Below, one piece after another: positions 37,905 through 46,567 of a DNA stretch of 64,000 nt. The position numbers and the translations under genes are program-made. Origin of the DNA: Campylobacter pinnipediorum subsp. pinnipediorum (GTDB taxonomy: Bacteria > Campylobacterota > Campylobacteria > Campylobacterales > Campylobacteraceae). The DNA lies in the NCBI RefSeq assembly GCF_002021925.1, contig NZ_CP012546.1, positions 1,178,001 through 1,242,000 of the forward strand. The letters run 5' to 3'. The notes beneath the pieces are model-generated. The model made no database searches and had not been told where the DNA came from. It saw only the letters and a list, made by a program, of their open reading frames with translations. The stretch's first letter is position 1, and each line of letters opens with the position of its first letter.

Positions 37905-38745
37905 ATTTTTTAATATATTTTCAAATGAAATAAAAGCCACAATTGAAGGGCTTACAGGCAAAACTCCAGAGATTGGGGAAAGAAATGACTTTGATGCCAA
38001 AACACAAAATGGCATCAAAACACCTCTTGTAACTTCAAACATAGCCATAAAAGGCGAATGCAATGCAAAAGGGATGCTCGTTTGCACACCTGTACTCATA
38101 AGTGCTATTGGCGAATGGATGATGGGCGAAGAAGAGATAACTAAAAATGAAAATTTAAGTGAAGATGACCTAGATGCAGCAAAAGAGATATTTTCAAATC
38201 TTATAGGTGCATTTAATACATCACTAGGTGCTCAAAAAAATCTACCAAAACTAAGCTTTGAAGTCCTTGGGGTAAATTTTTTAAAAGAAGATGAAAATTT
38301 AGATCTAAGTGACTTTGAAAAATTATATCTTTTTAATATAAAAATAGAAGATTTAGATGAATATATAGGATTTATTGGAGATGACGCATTTAATCAAGCA
38401 ATAGATCCGAGCCAAAAAAAAGAAGAAAGTAAACAACAAAAGCAAAATACAACAAATAATTCAGGAAATTTAACAACAGAAGAGATGAGAAACATAGGTC
38501 TTATAATGGACGTAAGACTACCTATAAGGGTAAGAATAGGCTCTAAAAGAATGCTTTTAAAAGATGTTTTGTCGATGGATATAGGATCCGTAATAGAACT
38601 AAATCAACTTGCAAATGATCCTCTTGAAATTTTAATAGGCGATAAAGTGATAGCATATGGAGAAGTTGTTATTGTTGATGGAAACTTTGGCATACAAATC
38701 ACACAAATAGGCTCAAAAAAAGAAAGGCTTGAACAATTAAAATGA
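37894..38745 (+). CDS. fliY: Flagellar motor switch protein FliY/FliN
   Basis: A C-ring switch component. It has 283 residues, longer than plain FliN, with a CheC/CheX-like N-terminal domain (LTGKTPEIG, AIGEWMMGEEE, LSEDDLDAAKEIFSNLIGAFN) and a C-terminal SpoA domain (IGLIMDVRLPIRVRIGSKRMLLKDVLSMDIGSVIEL). A Lys/Gln-rich linker joins them near residues 172-190. It overlaps fliM and the next gene. Confidence 0.93.
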   Translation: MMNEFFNIFSNEIKATIEGLTGKTPEIGERNDFDAKTQNGIKTPLVTSNIAIKGECNAKGMLVCTPVLISAIGEWMMGEEEITKNENLSEDDLDAAKEIFSNLIGAFNTSLGAQKNLPKLSFEVLGVNFLKEDENLDLSDFEKLYLFNIKIEDLDEYIGFIGDDAFNQAIDPSQKKEESKQQKQNTTNNSGNLTTEEMRNIGLIMDVRLPIRVRIGSKRMLLKDVLSMDIGSVIELNQLANDPLEILIGDKVIAYGEVVIVDGNFGIQITQIGSKKERLEQLK

Positions 38746-39329
38746 AATTTATAAATGAATTTACAAGTTATAAAGATAATCTAACAATATCTGAAAGTAA
38801 TGTAACCTTTTTTGGCTCAGCAAGATTTAAACCTGATAATAAATACTGCATAAAAGCAAAAGAATTAGCTTTTATGTTAAGTGAAAATGGTATAAACATA
38901 ATCACTGGTGGTGGCGATGGAATAATGGGGGCAGCAAACGAAGGTGCATACAAAAGTAAAAAATCACAAAGCATAGGATTTAACATAAAACTGCCTTTTG
39001 AACAACAAATAAATAACTTTACTAGCTATAGTTTTATATTTTCAAACTTCTTGCCTAGAAAATTTGCACTTATCGAGCATTCAAAAGCTTTTGTTGTATT
39101 TCCAGGAGGATTTGGGACTCTTGATGAACTATTTGAGGTCTTGGTTTTATCACAAACAAAACTCAAAAAGGCGAAAATTTTCTTATATGGTGTTGAGTTT
39201 TGGAAAAAACTTGATGATTTTATAAAAACTACATTACTAAACGAAAATGCAATAGACACAAACAGCTTGGAACTATACAAAATAACCGATGATTTAGACT
39301 TTATTAAAAACAAAATTTTAAATATTTAA
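38742..39329 (+). CDS. LOG family nucleotide hydrolase (TIGR00730-like)
   Basis: A Rossmann-fold protein of 195 residues with the lysine-decarboxylase-like signature PGGFGTLDELFE and ITGGGDGIMGAANEGAY. LOG family members cleave ribose 5-phosphate from nucleotide monophosphates (cytokinin-activating in plants); the bacterial substrate is often unknown. It overlaps fliY by 4 bases and ends the aroQ-fliY operon. Confidence 0.9.
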   Translation: MKFINEFTSYKDNLTISESNVTFFGSARFKPDNKYCIKAKELAFMLSENGINIITGGGDGIMGAANEGAYKSKKSQSIGFNIKLPFEQQINNFTSYSFIFSNFLPRKFALIEHSKAFVVFPGGFGTLDELFEVLVLSQTKLKKAKIFLYGVEFWKKLDDFIKTTLLNENAIDTNSLELYKITDDLDFIKNKILNI

Positions 39330-39339
39330 AAAAATAAAA

Positions 39340-39345
39340 TATAAT
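39340..39345 (+). promoter_or_regulatory. -10 element for mnmA
   Basis: TATAAT 34 bp before the mnmA ATG, in the only real gap after the flagellar operon. Confidence 0.5.
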
Positions 39346-39379
39346 CCAAGTTTCAAAATTTTAAATAAAAAAGGTTCAC

Positions 39380-40399
39380 ATGAAAATAATGGTTGCGATG
39401 AGTGGCGGTGTAGATAGCACTATGACCGCTAAATTTTTAAAAGAACAAGGGCATGAAGTACAAGGTTGTTATATGAAACTTCATTCTAAACCAGGATATC
39501 ACGAAGAAAATATAAGAAAAGTTAAAAAAGTTGGTGAATATCTTGGCATAAAAGTTCATATTTTGGATTTGCAAAATGAGTTTAATAAATATGTCTATGA
39601 TCCATTTATAAATCTATACAAAAATGGAAAAACACCAAACCCTTGTGCATTATGTAATAAATTTATAAAGCTTGGTGTTTTGCTTGATTTTGCAAAGGAA
39701 AACGGTTGCGAAAAACTAGCTACAGGACACTATATACAAATAATTGATGGGCTAATAACATCAGCAAAAGATGACACAAAAGATCAAAGTTATTTCTTAG
39801 CTCAAGTTCCACGAGAGATTTTAAAAGATGTTATTTTTCCACTTGGGGATAAATTTAAAAAAGATATAAAAGAACTTGCAAAAAGTGTTGATGTACTTAA
39901 AGAATTTGGAGAACAAGCTGAAAGTAGCGAGATATGCTTTGTTGATAAGACATACATAGAAGTATTGCAAAAACATTATAACACAAGCTTACCTGGAAAA
40001 GTTGTTGATAAAAGTGGCAAAGAGATAGGCACACATCAAGGATATATGCATTACACTATTGGGAAAAGACGTGGTTTTGAAATACACGGTGCACATGAAC
40101 CACATTTTGTACTTAAAATCAATGCAGACAAAAACGAGATAGTTGTTGGCTCAAAAGATGATCTAAAAGAAAACAAAGTGTTGCTTGAAAATGTAAATAT
40201 GTTTATAGATGATTTAGAGTTTGAGTGTGATGTAAAAATAAGATACAGAAGCCCTAAAATCAAAGCAAAAGCAAAAATAGACACAACAAATAATACTGCT
40301 GTATTAAATTTAAATGAAGATGCTTATGGTGTGGCGCAAGGACAGCTTTGTGTTATGTATAAAGGCGATCAAGTTATAGCAAGTGGCTTTATAGCTTAA
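39380..40399 (+). CDS. mnmA: tRNA-specific 2-thiouridylase MnmA
   Basis: Puts sulfur on U34 of Lys, Glu and Gln tRNAs. It has 339 residues. The PP-loop is MSGGVDSTM; catalytic Cys are in [11 protein letters not shown] and [24 protein letters not shown] and the KRRGFEI stretch are present. It has its own promoter at 39340 and a terminator at 40411. Confidence 0.95.
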   Translation: MKIMVAMSGGVDSTMTAKFLKEQGHEVQGCYMKLHSKPGYHEENIRKVKKVGEYLGIKVHILDLQNEFNKYVYDPFINLYKNGKTPNPCALCNKFIKLGVLLDFAKENGCEKLATGHYIQIIDGLITSAKDDTKDQSYFLAQVPREILKDVIFPLGDKFKKDIKELAKSVDVLKEFGEQAESSEICFVDKTYIEVLQKHYNTSLPGKVVDKSGKEIGTHQGYMHYTIGKRRGFEIHGAHEPHFVLKINADKNEIVVGSKDDLKENKVLLENVNMFIDDLEFECDVKIRYRSPKIKAKAKIDTTNNTAVLNLNEDAYGVAQGQLCVMYKGDQVIASGFIA

Positions 40400-40410
40400 T
40401 AAAATTCCAT

Positions 40411-40440
40411 AAATTAGTCCTAACTTGTAGGGCTAATTTT
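40411..40440 (+). terminator. Rho-independent terminator after mnmA
   Basis: AAATTAGTCCTA / TAGGGCTAATTT (one G-U pair) around a 6-base loop, ending in TTTTAACTTATTT. It begins 12 bases after the stop. Confidence 0.8.
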
Positions 40441-40443
40441 AAC

Positions 40444-40478
40444 TTATTTAACAATAATTGTTAAATAAAACATATAAT
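40444..40478 (+). promoter_or_regulatory. 25-bp perfect palindrome plus -10 box upstream of the symporter
   Basis: Bases 40444-40468 form a perfect 12-1-12 palindrome centred on A (half-site TTATTTAACAAT). TATAAT follows at 40473-40478. The palindrome therefore covers the spacer and -35 region, the usual place for a repressor site. No protein can be named from the half-site. Confidence 0.65.
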
Positions 40479-40556
40479 CTTACGTTCAATTTTTTATCTT
40501 ATTAAAAAACAAACAATTTTAGTATTTTTTATAAATACCAATTTGAAGGAGTTTTA

Positions 40557-41999
40557 TTGAGTACCTTACAGACCATATCGTTAGCTGGTTTGATTATTTA
40601 TTTTGCCGTGTTGCTTTTTATAGTAGCAAAAGAAAAGAAAAACAGTAGCACGATTGATTATTTTTTTGCAGGCAGATCTTTACCATTTTGGGCTTTGTCT
40701 ATAACCTTTATAGCATCTTGGTGGGGTGCTGGTTCGGCGCTATCTACAGCAGACCTTGCCTACTCAGATGGACTTGGTGCATTTTGGTATTATGGTGTTC
40801 CTGTGCTTATATCTACTTTTTTAATGATAGTTGGCTCAAAGGCTATAAGAAGGGTTGAATATCTAACACAAGGTGAGATGATGGAAGCTAGATACTCAAA
40901 AAGCACATCTAAATTTCTTTCAGTTATGATACTTATTTTTATGACTTTTACAGCGGCATCTCAGATGGTAGGCATAGGAAATTTTTTCGGTACATATCTA
41001 GGAATACAATACGAAACAGCCGTGATAATAGGCACTGTTATAGTTTTAATGTATTCAACATTTGGTGGGTTTCGTGGTGTTGTTTTGACAGACATCATAC
41101 AATTTGTTTTGCTTAGTGTTTCAGCTATAGCGGTATTTGTGGTAGCTATAAGCAATACTGGTGGCTTTTTAGATATAGCAAATACAGCAAAAAGCCTAGG
41201 TAAAGATAATTATATGAGCATAAGTGATGGAGCATCAAAATATATGATGTATGTTATAACCTTTGGTTGTGCTTGGATGATACAGGCAAATGTTTGGCAA
41301 AGAATTTCAGCAACCAAAAGCGACAAAGATGCTTATAAAATGACAGTTATGAGCTTTTTTGCTTATATTCCACTTTATTTAATAGTAGTTTTTACAGGCA
41401 TGGCTGGGATAGTTCTTTTTGATAAACTGCCAGAAGGTGGCGTAGTAACAGCCATAGTTACAGAATATATGTCGCCTATTCTTGGGGCTATTGTTTTTGT
41501 TGGTATTTCAGCAGCCATTATGTCTACCATGGACTCGCTTATAAACACGGGTGCAATGACTCTTACTATGGATTTAGCCAAAAAAGATAAAAGCGAAAAA
41601 GAAAAACTAGCATTTTCTCGTATAGCAACGTTTATAGTTACTATTGTAGCACTTGTTATTTCTTTAAGGATTAAATCTGTTTTAGAGATTTCTTGGATAG
41701 CCTCTGATATCATAACAACTGGTGTTTTTATACCTTTGGTTTTTGGTTTTATATATAGAAGAGGCAACTCAAAAGCAGCTATAGCTTCTATGGGATTTGG
41801 GCTTGTTTATTGTCTTTATAATCTTGCTAGAAGTTTTGAGCCGTCTATGCCAGCATTTTGGGAGCCAAACTCAACAGCACAAGTCATAATCGGAGTAAGT
41901 AGCTCAGCCATAATATATTTTGTAGTTAGTGTTTTGACAAAACCAGAATACGAAAAAGCTGATCAATTCATCAAAATGGCAAACATATTTAAAAAATAG
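40557..41999 (+). CDS. Sodium:solute symporter family protein
   Basis: A secondary importer of the SSS family (480 residues, about 13 spans) driven by sodium. Family landmarks include DYFFAGRSLPFWALSITFIASWWGAGSA, MYSTFGGFRGVVLTDIIQF and AAIMSTMDSLINTGAMTL. The substrate cannot be read from the sequence. The start is TTG, five bases after AAGGAG. It is monocistronic, with a palindromic operator-like site upstream and a terminator downstream, so it is probably regulated on its own. Confidence 0.88.
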   Translation: MSTLQTISLAGLIIYFAVLLFIVAKEKKNSSTIDYFFAGRSLPFWALSITFIASWWGAGSALSTADLAYSDGLGAFWYYGVPVLISTFLMIVGSKAIRRVEYLTQGEMMEARYSKSTSKFLSVMILIFMTFTAASQMVGIGNFFGTYLGIQYETAVIIGTVIVLMYSTFGGFRGVVLTDIIQFVLLSVSAIAVFVVAISNTGGFLDIANTAKSLGKDNYMSISDGASKYMMYVITFGCAWMIQANVWQRISATKSDKDAYKMTVMSFFAYIPLYLIVVFTGMAGIVLFDKLPEGGVVTAIVTEYMSPILGAIVFVGISAAIMSTMDSLINTGAMTLTMDLAKKDKSEKEKLAFSRIATFIVTIVALVISLRIKSVLEISWIASDIITTGVFIPLVFGFIYRRGNSKAAIASMGFGLVYCLYNLARSFEPSMPAFWEPNSTAQVIIGVSSSAIIYFVVSVLTKPEYEKADQFIKMANIFKK

Positions 42000-42002
42000 T
42001 TT

Positions 42003-42028
42003 TTATTCCACCAAAAAAGGTGGAATAA
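42003..42028 (+). terminator. Rho-independent terminator after the symporter
   Basis: TTATTCCACC / GGTGGAATAA, a perfect 10-bp stem with a 6-A loop, followed by ATTTATTTTTTCTT. It starts 4 bases after the stop. Confidence 0.9.
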
Positions 42029-42045
42029 ATTTATTTTTTCTTATA

Positions 42046-42840
42046 CTATATACTAATTTCAAATTCTTTTAAACGCTTGTGAATATATCTAGGCTCGGTT
42101 ATAGTTTTCTAATTATCTATAAAAATACTGAAACTTGAACGAACTTGTGAAAATGCAATACTTACATAAACCAAGACGCCAAGCGTTATAAGCCCAGTAA
42201 AAAGCTCCTCACCCATGATAATATACGGAACAATAACTAAAATTTGAGAAAAAGAATAAAGCCAAATATTAAAATAACCATAATGTAAAAACAGTCTTGA
42301 ATAATTAAATTTCAAGCCAATAAAAAGCTCGGTTATAGTCTTTGTATCGGCATAATTGATCTTATCTTCTTCTGCATAAACAAGCTCTTTTCTAAAAGCA
42401 GCTCTACTTTTTGATTATTATATTCCAAATTTGGTGATTTAATACCGACTAACCAAGATAACATAAGCCCGCCAATACTCACAAATAAGGCTATCCAGAT
42501 TAAAAAACTAGGTATATCTTGCATATAATAAAGCTCAACTTTTTTACTAAGTTCCCACCAAATAGGAGTAAAAGCAATAAGTGTCATTAGTATGGTCTTT
42601 TACGTTTTGCATAATGTCATAAAATTTTTTATACCAATCATTTATTTAAAAATTGATAAGTTTGAAATATAAGTAATAATATTATAAATACAGAACCTCC
42701 ATAAGCCCACATAGTCCATTTTTTACTATAAAAAAAAGATGAAAACAACAGCACTCCTTGAGTTAAATTTATAGCGATAATATCTAAACAAATATTAATA
42801 AATACGAAAATTTGATATTTATTAATATTTTTTATCGTTA
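42046..42840 (-). pseudogene. Remnant of an SbmA/BacA-like peptide transporter
   Basis: Minus-strand pieces line up with SbmA in order. Upstream are IAINLTQGVLLFSSFFYSKK and KWTMWAYGGSVFIILL; after a frameshift comes NDWYKKFYDIMQN (SbmA: NAWYAPFYDLIQ). Then about 110 residues are missing and MTLIAFTPIWWEL follows, with VGIKSPNLEYNNQKVE. After another break comes FNYSRLFLHYGYFNIWLY, then LITLGVLVYVSIAFSQVRSSF. An in-frame TAG replaces the Trp after SIFIDN before KTITEPRYIHKRLKEF. The N terminus is also missing. An SbmA-like gene lies beside the receptor-exbBD-tonB cluster in C. jejuni, as I remember it. Confidence 0.88.
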
Positions 42841-42862
42841 TTTAAAAAGATTAAATGTAGAA

Positions 42863-42886
42863 TTGCAACTTAGTTGCAAATATATT
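42863..42886 (+). promoter_or_regulatory. Palindrome and -10 box at the TonB receptor promoter
   Basis: TTGCAACTTAGTTGCAA at 42863-42879 is a perfect 7-3-7 inverted repeat. It directly abuts a -10-like TATATT at 42881-42886, 26 bp before the receptor ATG. It does not resemble the GATAATGATAATCATTATC type of Fur box. A repressor site is inferred. Confidence 0.6.
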
Positions 42887-42911
42887 AAAATTAACAAATC
42901 AAAGGAATTTA

Positions 42912-45701
42912 ATGGTAAAAAATAAATCAAAATCTGTATTTATCTCACTAATGTCTATTGTAACAGTAAATGCTTTAGATAATATAGAACTTGACAAAGT
43001 AGAGGCAGTTGAAAAAAATGAAGTTTATCTTGAATCTAAAGCAGTAAGCACGAGAGAATTTAAAGAGGGTACAACACAAAGTTTTGACAATATTGTAAGA
43101 TCAATAGCCGGCGCTTTTACAAATATTGACAATACACAAGGAACCGTAAATATAAATATACGTGGAATGAGTGGTCTTGGAAGAGTAAATACAATGATAG
43201 ATGGTGTTACTCAAACTTTTTATTCAACATCAGCCGATAATAGCTCAAGAAATGGTGGAACTTCAACATTTGGAGCCATGATAGACTCTTCATTTTTAAG
43301 AGGTGTTGATGTAGAAAAAGGTAGTTTTAGCGGGAAAGGTGGAGCAAATTCACTAATGGGTTCGGCAAATCTCAGAACAATAAGCATAAATGATATAGTA
43401 AGAGATGGTAATAAATTTGGTTTTTTAACAAGTACATTATTTGGCAATAACTCCACTGGTCCAAAATATTCAAATATAATAGCCTTTAAAGAAGAAATAA
43501 ACGATGGTTATTTTGGTGTACTGTATGGATATAGTCAAAATAAAATTTCTCAAGATTTTGAAGTTGGCGGTGGAAACAGAGTAACCGGTGTTAAGTTTCA
43601 ACCAGCATTAGACAGTAATGGAAAACAGATGAGAGGCGATAACGGAAATGGAGATTTGTTGTGGGTAAACCCTCAAACAGGAGAAAGAACTTATTTTAGT
43701 GGCAATCCTTCATATGATCCTTCATCACTTGCTCAAAAAACAAAAAGCAATATAGCAAAAGTAGAATACAAAGATAATATAAATAAATTGGTTTTGTCTT
43801 ATAGGGATTACAAAACAGCCCTTACCGGTAGAAAAGTAACAAGCAATAATTATCAATTAGATTATAATCTAAAATCACCAGAATATAAAAATTTAGATTT
43901 AAATTTAATTGTTGCAAAAAGCATAGGCAAACAACAGTATAAAGCAGGTTCAACATTTGCAGGCGTTGAACTTTTAAAAAATATACAAGCAAAAAACACA
44001 TCAACCACCTTTGATATAAGTAATACATTTGATAATGATTTTGGAAATGATGGCAACATAAAGACAAGAATAGGTTTTAATCTTTTAAAAAATAGATATG
44101 AAAAAAGCAGACATCCAAAAGAATTAAATTTTTTAGAAGATAATTTTAAAGATGCTCAAGGTTTCGCTAGAATGAAACTTGGCTATGAAGCAAACACTCT
44201 TTATCCAGAAGGTGGTCAAAAGTTTAACACCGTATATATAGACAATGAGATAAATTATGGAATTTTTACTTTTACAACAAATATTAATTATGCTAAAAAT
44301 AGTTTTTGGGGAGAGAGATTTCAGAATTATAACTTACATATGTTTAGACCATTAGTAAATTTTGTAAGAAATAAATTTGGTAATGATATTTTTACCTCAG
44401 ATGATCCAGAAAAAAAGGCAATAGTCAATGAATTATTTGATTTTTATCAAGACCAGTATAAAGAAGGGGTTAAAACATATGAGAGATTGATGAAAGGCGA
44501 AATAACAAATGATGACAGAAAATACAGAAAATATCAGATAGAAGAAGCCGAAAGATGGGCCAAAAACGAATATTATGACTATGAGATAGATTATGGAATT
44601 TGCGATAAGAATAATTTATCTGAATGTTATAAGAATATAATGCAAATAGACTCATTAATACAAAAAACAGATGGAGAGAATATAAAAGCCGCAGCAAAAT
44701 ATGACAATCCAAGAGAAATTGATCATGGAAACCATAATTATATTAATTACTCTTTTGGTACTTCTGTTTATCTACATGACTTATTTAGTCCTTTTGTGAA
44801 TTATTCAAAAACACATAGAGCACCAAATATAAAAGAGATGTTTTTTTCAGACTATGGCCAATACGGAGTCAATTCAAACCTAAGACCAGAAACAGCCATA
44901 AATACACAACTAGGCTTTAACTCTTTTAAAGATGGTATCTTTACAGATAATGACGAATTTGGATTTAAATTTGTTAAATACAAAACAAAAATTAAAGATT
45001 ATATATACAATATAAGAGGAAATGAAAGAACATCTGGCAGACCTTTATATATAAAACATTTTAATTCAAAAACAGATGTTAGTATAAAAGGTTTTGAAAT
45101 AGAAGCCTCGTATGATTCTGGTATATTTTATGCAAATATATCATACTCTCGCCAAAAAACAAACCAACCATTTAACTTTACAGATTCAAGCCCTAGAGTT
45201 GATGACCTTAAAAGCGAAGATGAAACAGACGCACAAGGTTATGGACTTACAAAGGTAACAATACTTCCTGATGATTATGCTACTATTGATTTAGGAGCAA
45301 GACTATTTAATGAGAAATTTACAGTAGGAGGCATAGGAAAATATTATGGCAAAAGTAGAATTACTTCAGGTAATCTACAAAGAGTTGATTGTAATGGAAA
45401 TATAGTTAAAGAAGGGGATAATATAACATATGTATGTGGTTACTCTAAAAAAGAATATGAGCTAAAAAAACAACCATGGGTATTTGATTTTTATAGCATA
45501 TATCAACCAAATAATAATTTAACTATTAAATTTGAAATTCAAAACATGTTTGACACAAAATACATAAGTCCACTTGATTCAAATAACGATTCAGCTAATC
45601 AATTTATTTTTGAACTTGGTTCAGCAAGTGGTTATCAATTTGCAAACAACAACTTTGCAAGAGGAAGAACCGCTATGATGAGCATAAACTATAAATATTA
45701 G
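42912..45701 (+). CDS. TonB-dependent outer-membrane receptor
   Basis: A 929-residue outer-membrane importer. A signal peptide (residues 1-21, ending VNA) is followed by a TonB-box-like IELDKVEAV. The plug has VNINIRGMSGLGRVNTMIDGVTQTF and GANSLMGSANLRT. The barrel ends in RGRTAMMSINYKY. Long extracellular loops carry paired Cys (CDKNNLSEC; CNGNIVKEGDNITYVC) that may form disulfides. The plug wording is that of the heme/transferrin/lactoferrin receptor group, and receptor-exbB-exbD-tonB order matches C. jejuni Cj0178-0181, implicated in transferrin iron use. The ligand here is inferred, not shown. Confidence 0.9.
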   Translation: MVKNKSKSVFISLMSIVTVNALDNIELDKVEAVEKNEVYLESKAVSTREFKEGTTQSFDNIVRSIAGAFTNIDNTQGTVNINIRGMSGLGRVNTMIDGVTQTFYSTSADNSSRNGGTSTFGAMIDSSFLRGVDVEKGSFSGKGGANSLMGSANLRTISINDIVRDGNKFGFLTSTLFGNNSTGPKYSNIIAFKEEINDGYFGVLYGYSQNKISQDFEVGGGNRVTGVKFQPALDSNGKQMRGDNGNGDLLWVNPQTGERTYFSGNPSYDPSSLAQKTKSNIAKVEYKDNINKLVLSYRDYKTALTGRKVTSNNYQLDYNLKSPEYKNLDLNLIVAKSIGKQQYKAGSTFAGVELLKNIQAKNTSTTFDISNTFDNDFGNDGNIKTRIGFNLLKNRYEKSRHPKELNFLEDNFKDAQGFARMKLGYEANTLYPEGGQKFNTVYIDNEINYGIFTFTTNINYAKNSFWGERFQNYNLHMFRPLVNFVRNKFGNDIFTSDDPEKKAIVNELFDFYQDQYKEGVKTYERLMKGEITNDDRKYRKYQIEEAERWAKNEYYDYEIDYGICDKNNLSECYKNIMQIDSLIQKTDGENIKAAAKYDNPREIDHGNHNYINYSFGTSVYLHDLFSPFVNYSKTHRAPNIKEMFFSDYGQYGVNSNLRPETAINTQLGFNSFKDGIFTDNDEFGFKFVKYKTKIKDYIYNIRGNERTSGRPLYIKHFNSKTDVSIKGFEIEASYDSGIFYANISYSRQKTNQPFNFTDSSPRVDDLKSEDETDAQGYGLTKVTILPDDYATIDLGARLFNEKFTVGGIGKYYGKSRITSGNLQRVDCNGNIVKEGDNITYVCGYSKKEYELKKQPWVFDFYSIYQPNNNLTIKFEIQNMFDTKYISPLDSNNDSANQFIFELGSASGYQFANNNFARGRTAMMSINYKY

Positions 45702-45715
45702 TTATGTATTTTATA

Positions 45716-45744
45716 TTGACAATAAATATCGTAATTGATATAAT
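45716..45744 (+). promoter_or_regulatory. Consensus sigma-70 promoter for exbB-exbD-tonB
   Basis: TTGACA at 45716-45721, a 17-base spacer and TATAAT at 45739-45744: an exact consensus, rare in Campylobacter where -35 boxes are usually weak. It lies between the receptor and exbB, so the energy genes can be transcribed without the receptor promoter. Confidence 0.75.
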
Positions 45745-45770
45745 ACGCAAAAAATGACTTGGAGGAATTT

Positions 45771-46190
45771 ATGGAGTTTTTGAAAGAAAATATAGATTAT
45801 TTTATTATTGCTATACTAGGTTTTATGAGCTTTTTAGTAGTATGGTTTACAATAGAAAGACTTTTATTTTATAAAAACATTAATTTTGAAAATTATAAAA
45901 GCAAAGATGAATTAGAAGAAAGTTTAACAAATCACCTAACAACTCTTTATATAATATATTCAAATGCACCTTACATAGGTCTTTTAGGAACTGTAGCTGG
46001 TATCATGATAACATTTTATGACATGGGTATGAGCGGTGGCATAGACACAAAAAGCATAATGGTTGGCTTATCTTTGGCATTAAAAGCAACAGCATTTGGT
46101 CTTGTGGTGGCGATACCTACACTTATGATTTACAATGGTTTTATTAGAAAAGTTGATGTTATGATGAATAAATATAAGGCAATGCAGTGA
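45771..46190 (+). CDS. exbB: TonB-system proton channel ExbB
   Basis: The inner-membrane channel that, with ExbD, uses proton motive force to energise TonB. I chose the ATG at 45771 behind GGAGGA, giving 139 residues, the short Campylobacter type. Three spans are visible at about 12-33, 65-85 and 100-125, with LLGTVAGIMITFYDMGMSGGID and LSLALKATAFGLVVAIPTLM typical of MotA/TolQ/ExbB. It overlaps exbD by 4 bases. Confidence 0.93.
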   Translation: MEFLKENIDYFIIAILGFMSFLVVWFTIERLLFYKNINFENYKSKDELEESLTNHLTTLYIIYSNAPYIGLLGTVAGIMITFYDMGMSGGIDTKSIMVGLSLALKATAFGLVVAIPTLMIYNGFIRKVDVMMNKYKAMQ

Positions 46191-46567
46191 AGCTACCAAA
46201 AAAAGAGGGATTAAATGTAATCCCACTAATTGATATTATGCTTGTTTTACTTGCTATTGTTTTAAGTATCTCTACTTTTATAGCGCAAGGAAATATACCA
46301 GTAGATCTACCAAGTAGTGAAAGTGCTACACAAGATAAAGAAGATAACAAAATAACCGTAACTATAAATAAAGACAATGAGTTTTTTATAGAAGATGAAA
46401 AAATAGCAGAAGATGAATTAAAAGAACGTTTAAATGAAATAGATCAAAAAACTTTGATTCAATTAAAAAGCGACAAAGAAAGCAAGTTTGAAATGTTTGT
46501 AAAAATAATAGATATACTGAAAGAAAAAAATCATGAGAATTTTGCAATTACAACTCTCAAGGAGTAA
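46187..46567 (+). CDS. exbD: TonB-system protein ExbD
   Basis: A 126-residue inner-membrane protein with one N-terminal span. The proton-path Asp is in LNVIPLIDIMLVLLAIVLSIS, and the periplasmic domain follows (ITVTINKDNEFFIEDEKI, LIQLKSDKESKFEMFVKIIDIL). The start is a GTG. It overlaps exbB by 4 bases and tonB by 35. Confidence 0.95.
   Translation: MKLPKKEGLNVIPLIDIMLVLLAIVLSISTFIAQGNIPVDLPSSESATQDKEDNKITVTINKDNEFFIEDEKIAEDELKERLNEIDQKTLIQLKSDKESKFEMFVKIIDILKEKNHENFAITTLKE

Noticed and set aside
40444-40468. Fur box
   Set aside because: The half-site TTATTTAACAAT does not follow the GATAAT-type repeat of Fur sites, so I left the regulator unnamed.
45759-45770. TTG start for ExbB at 45759
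   Set aside because: It lies across the GGAGGA ribosome site that serves the ATG at 45771.
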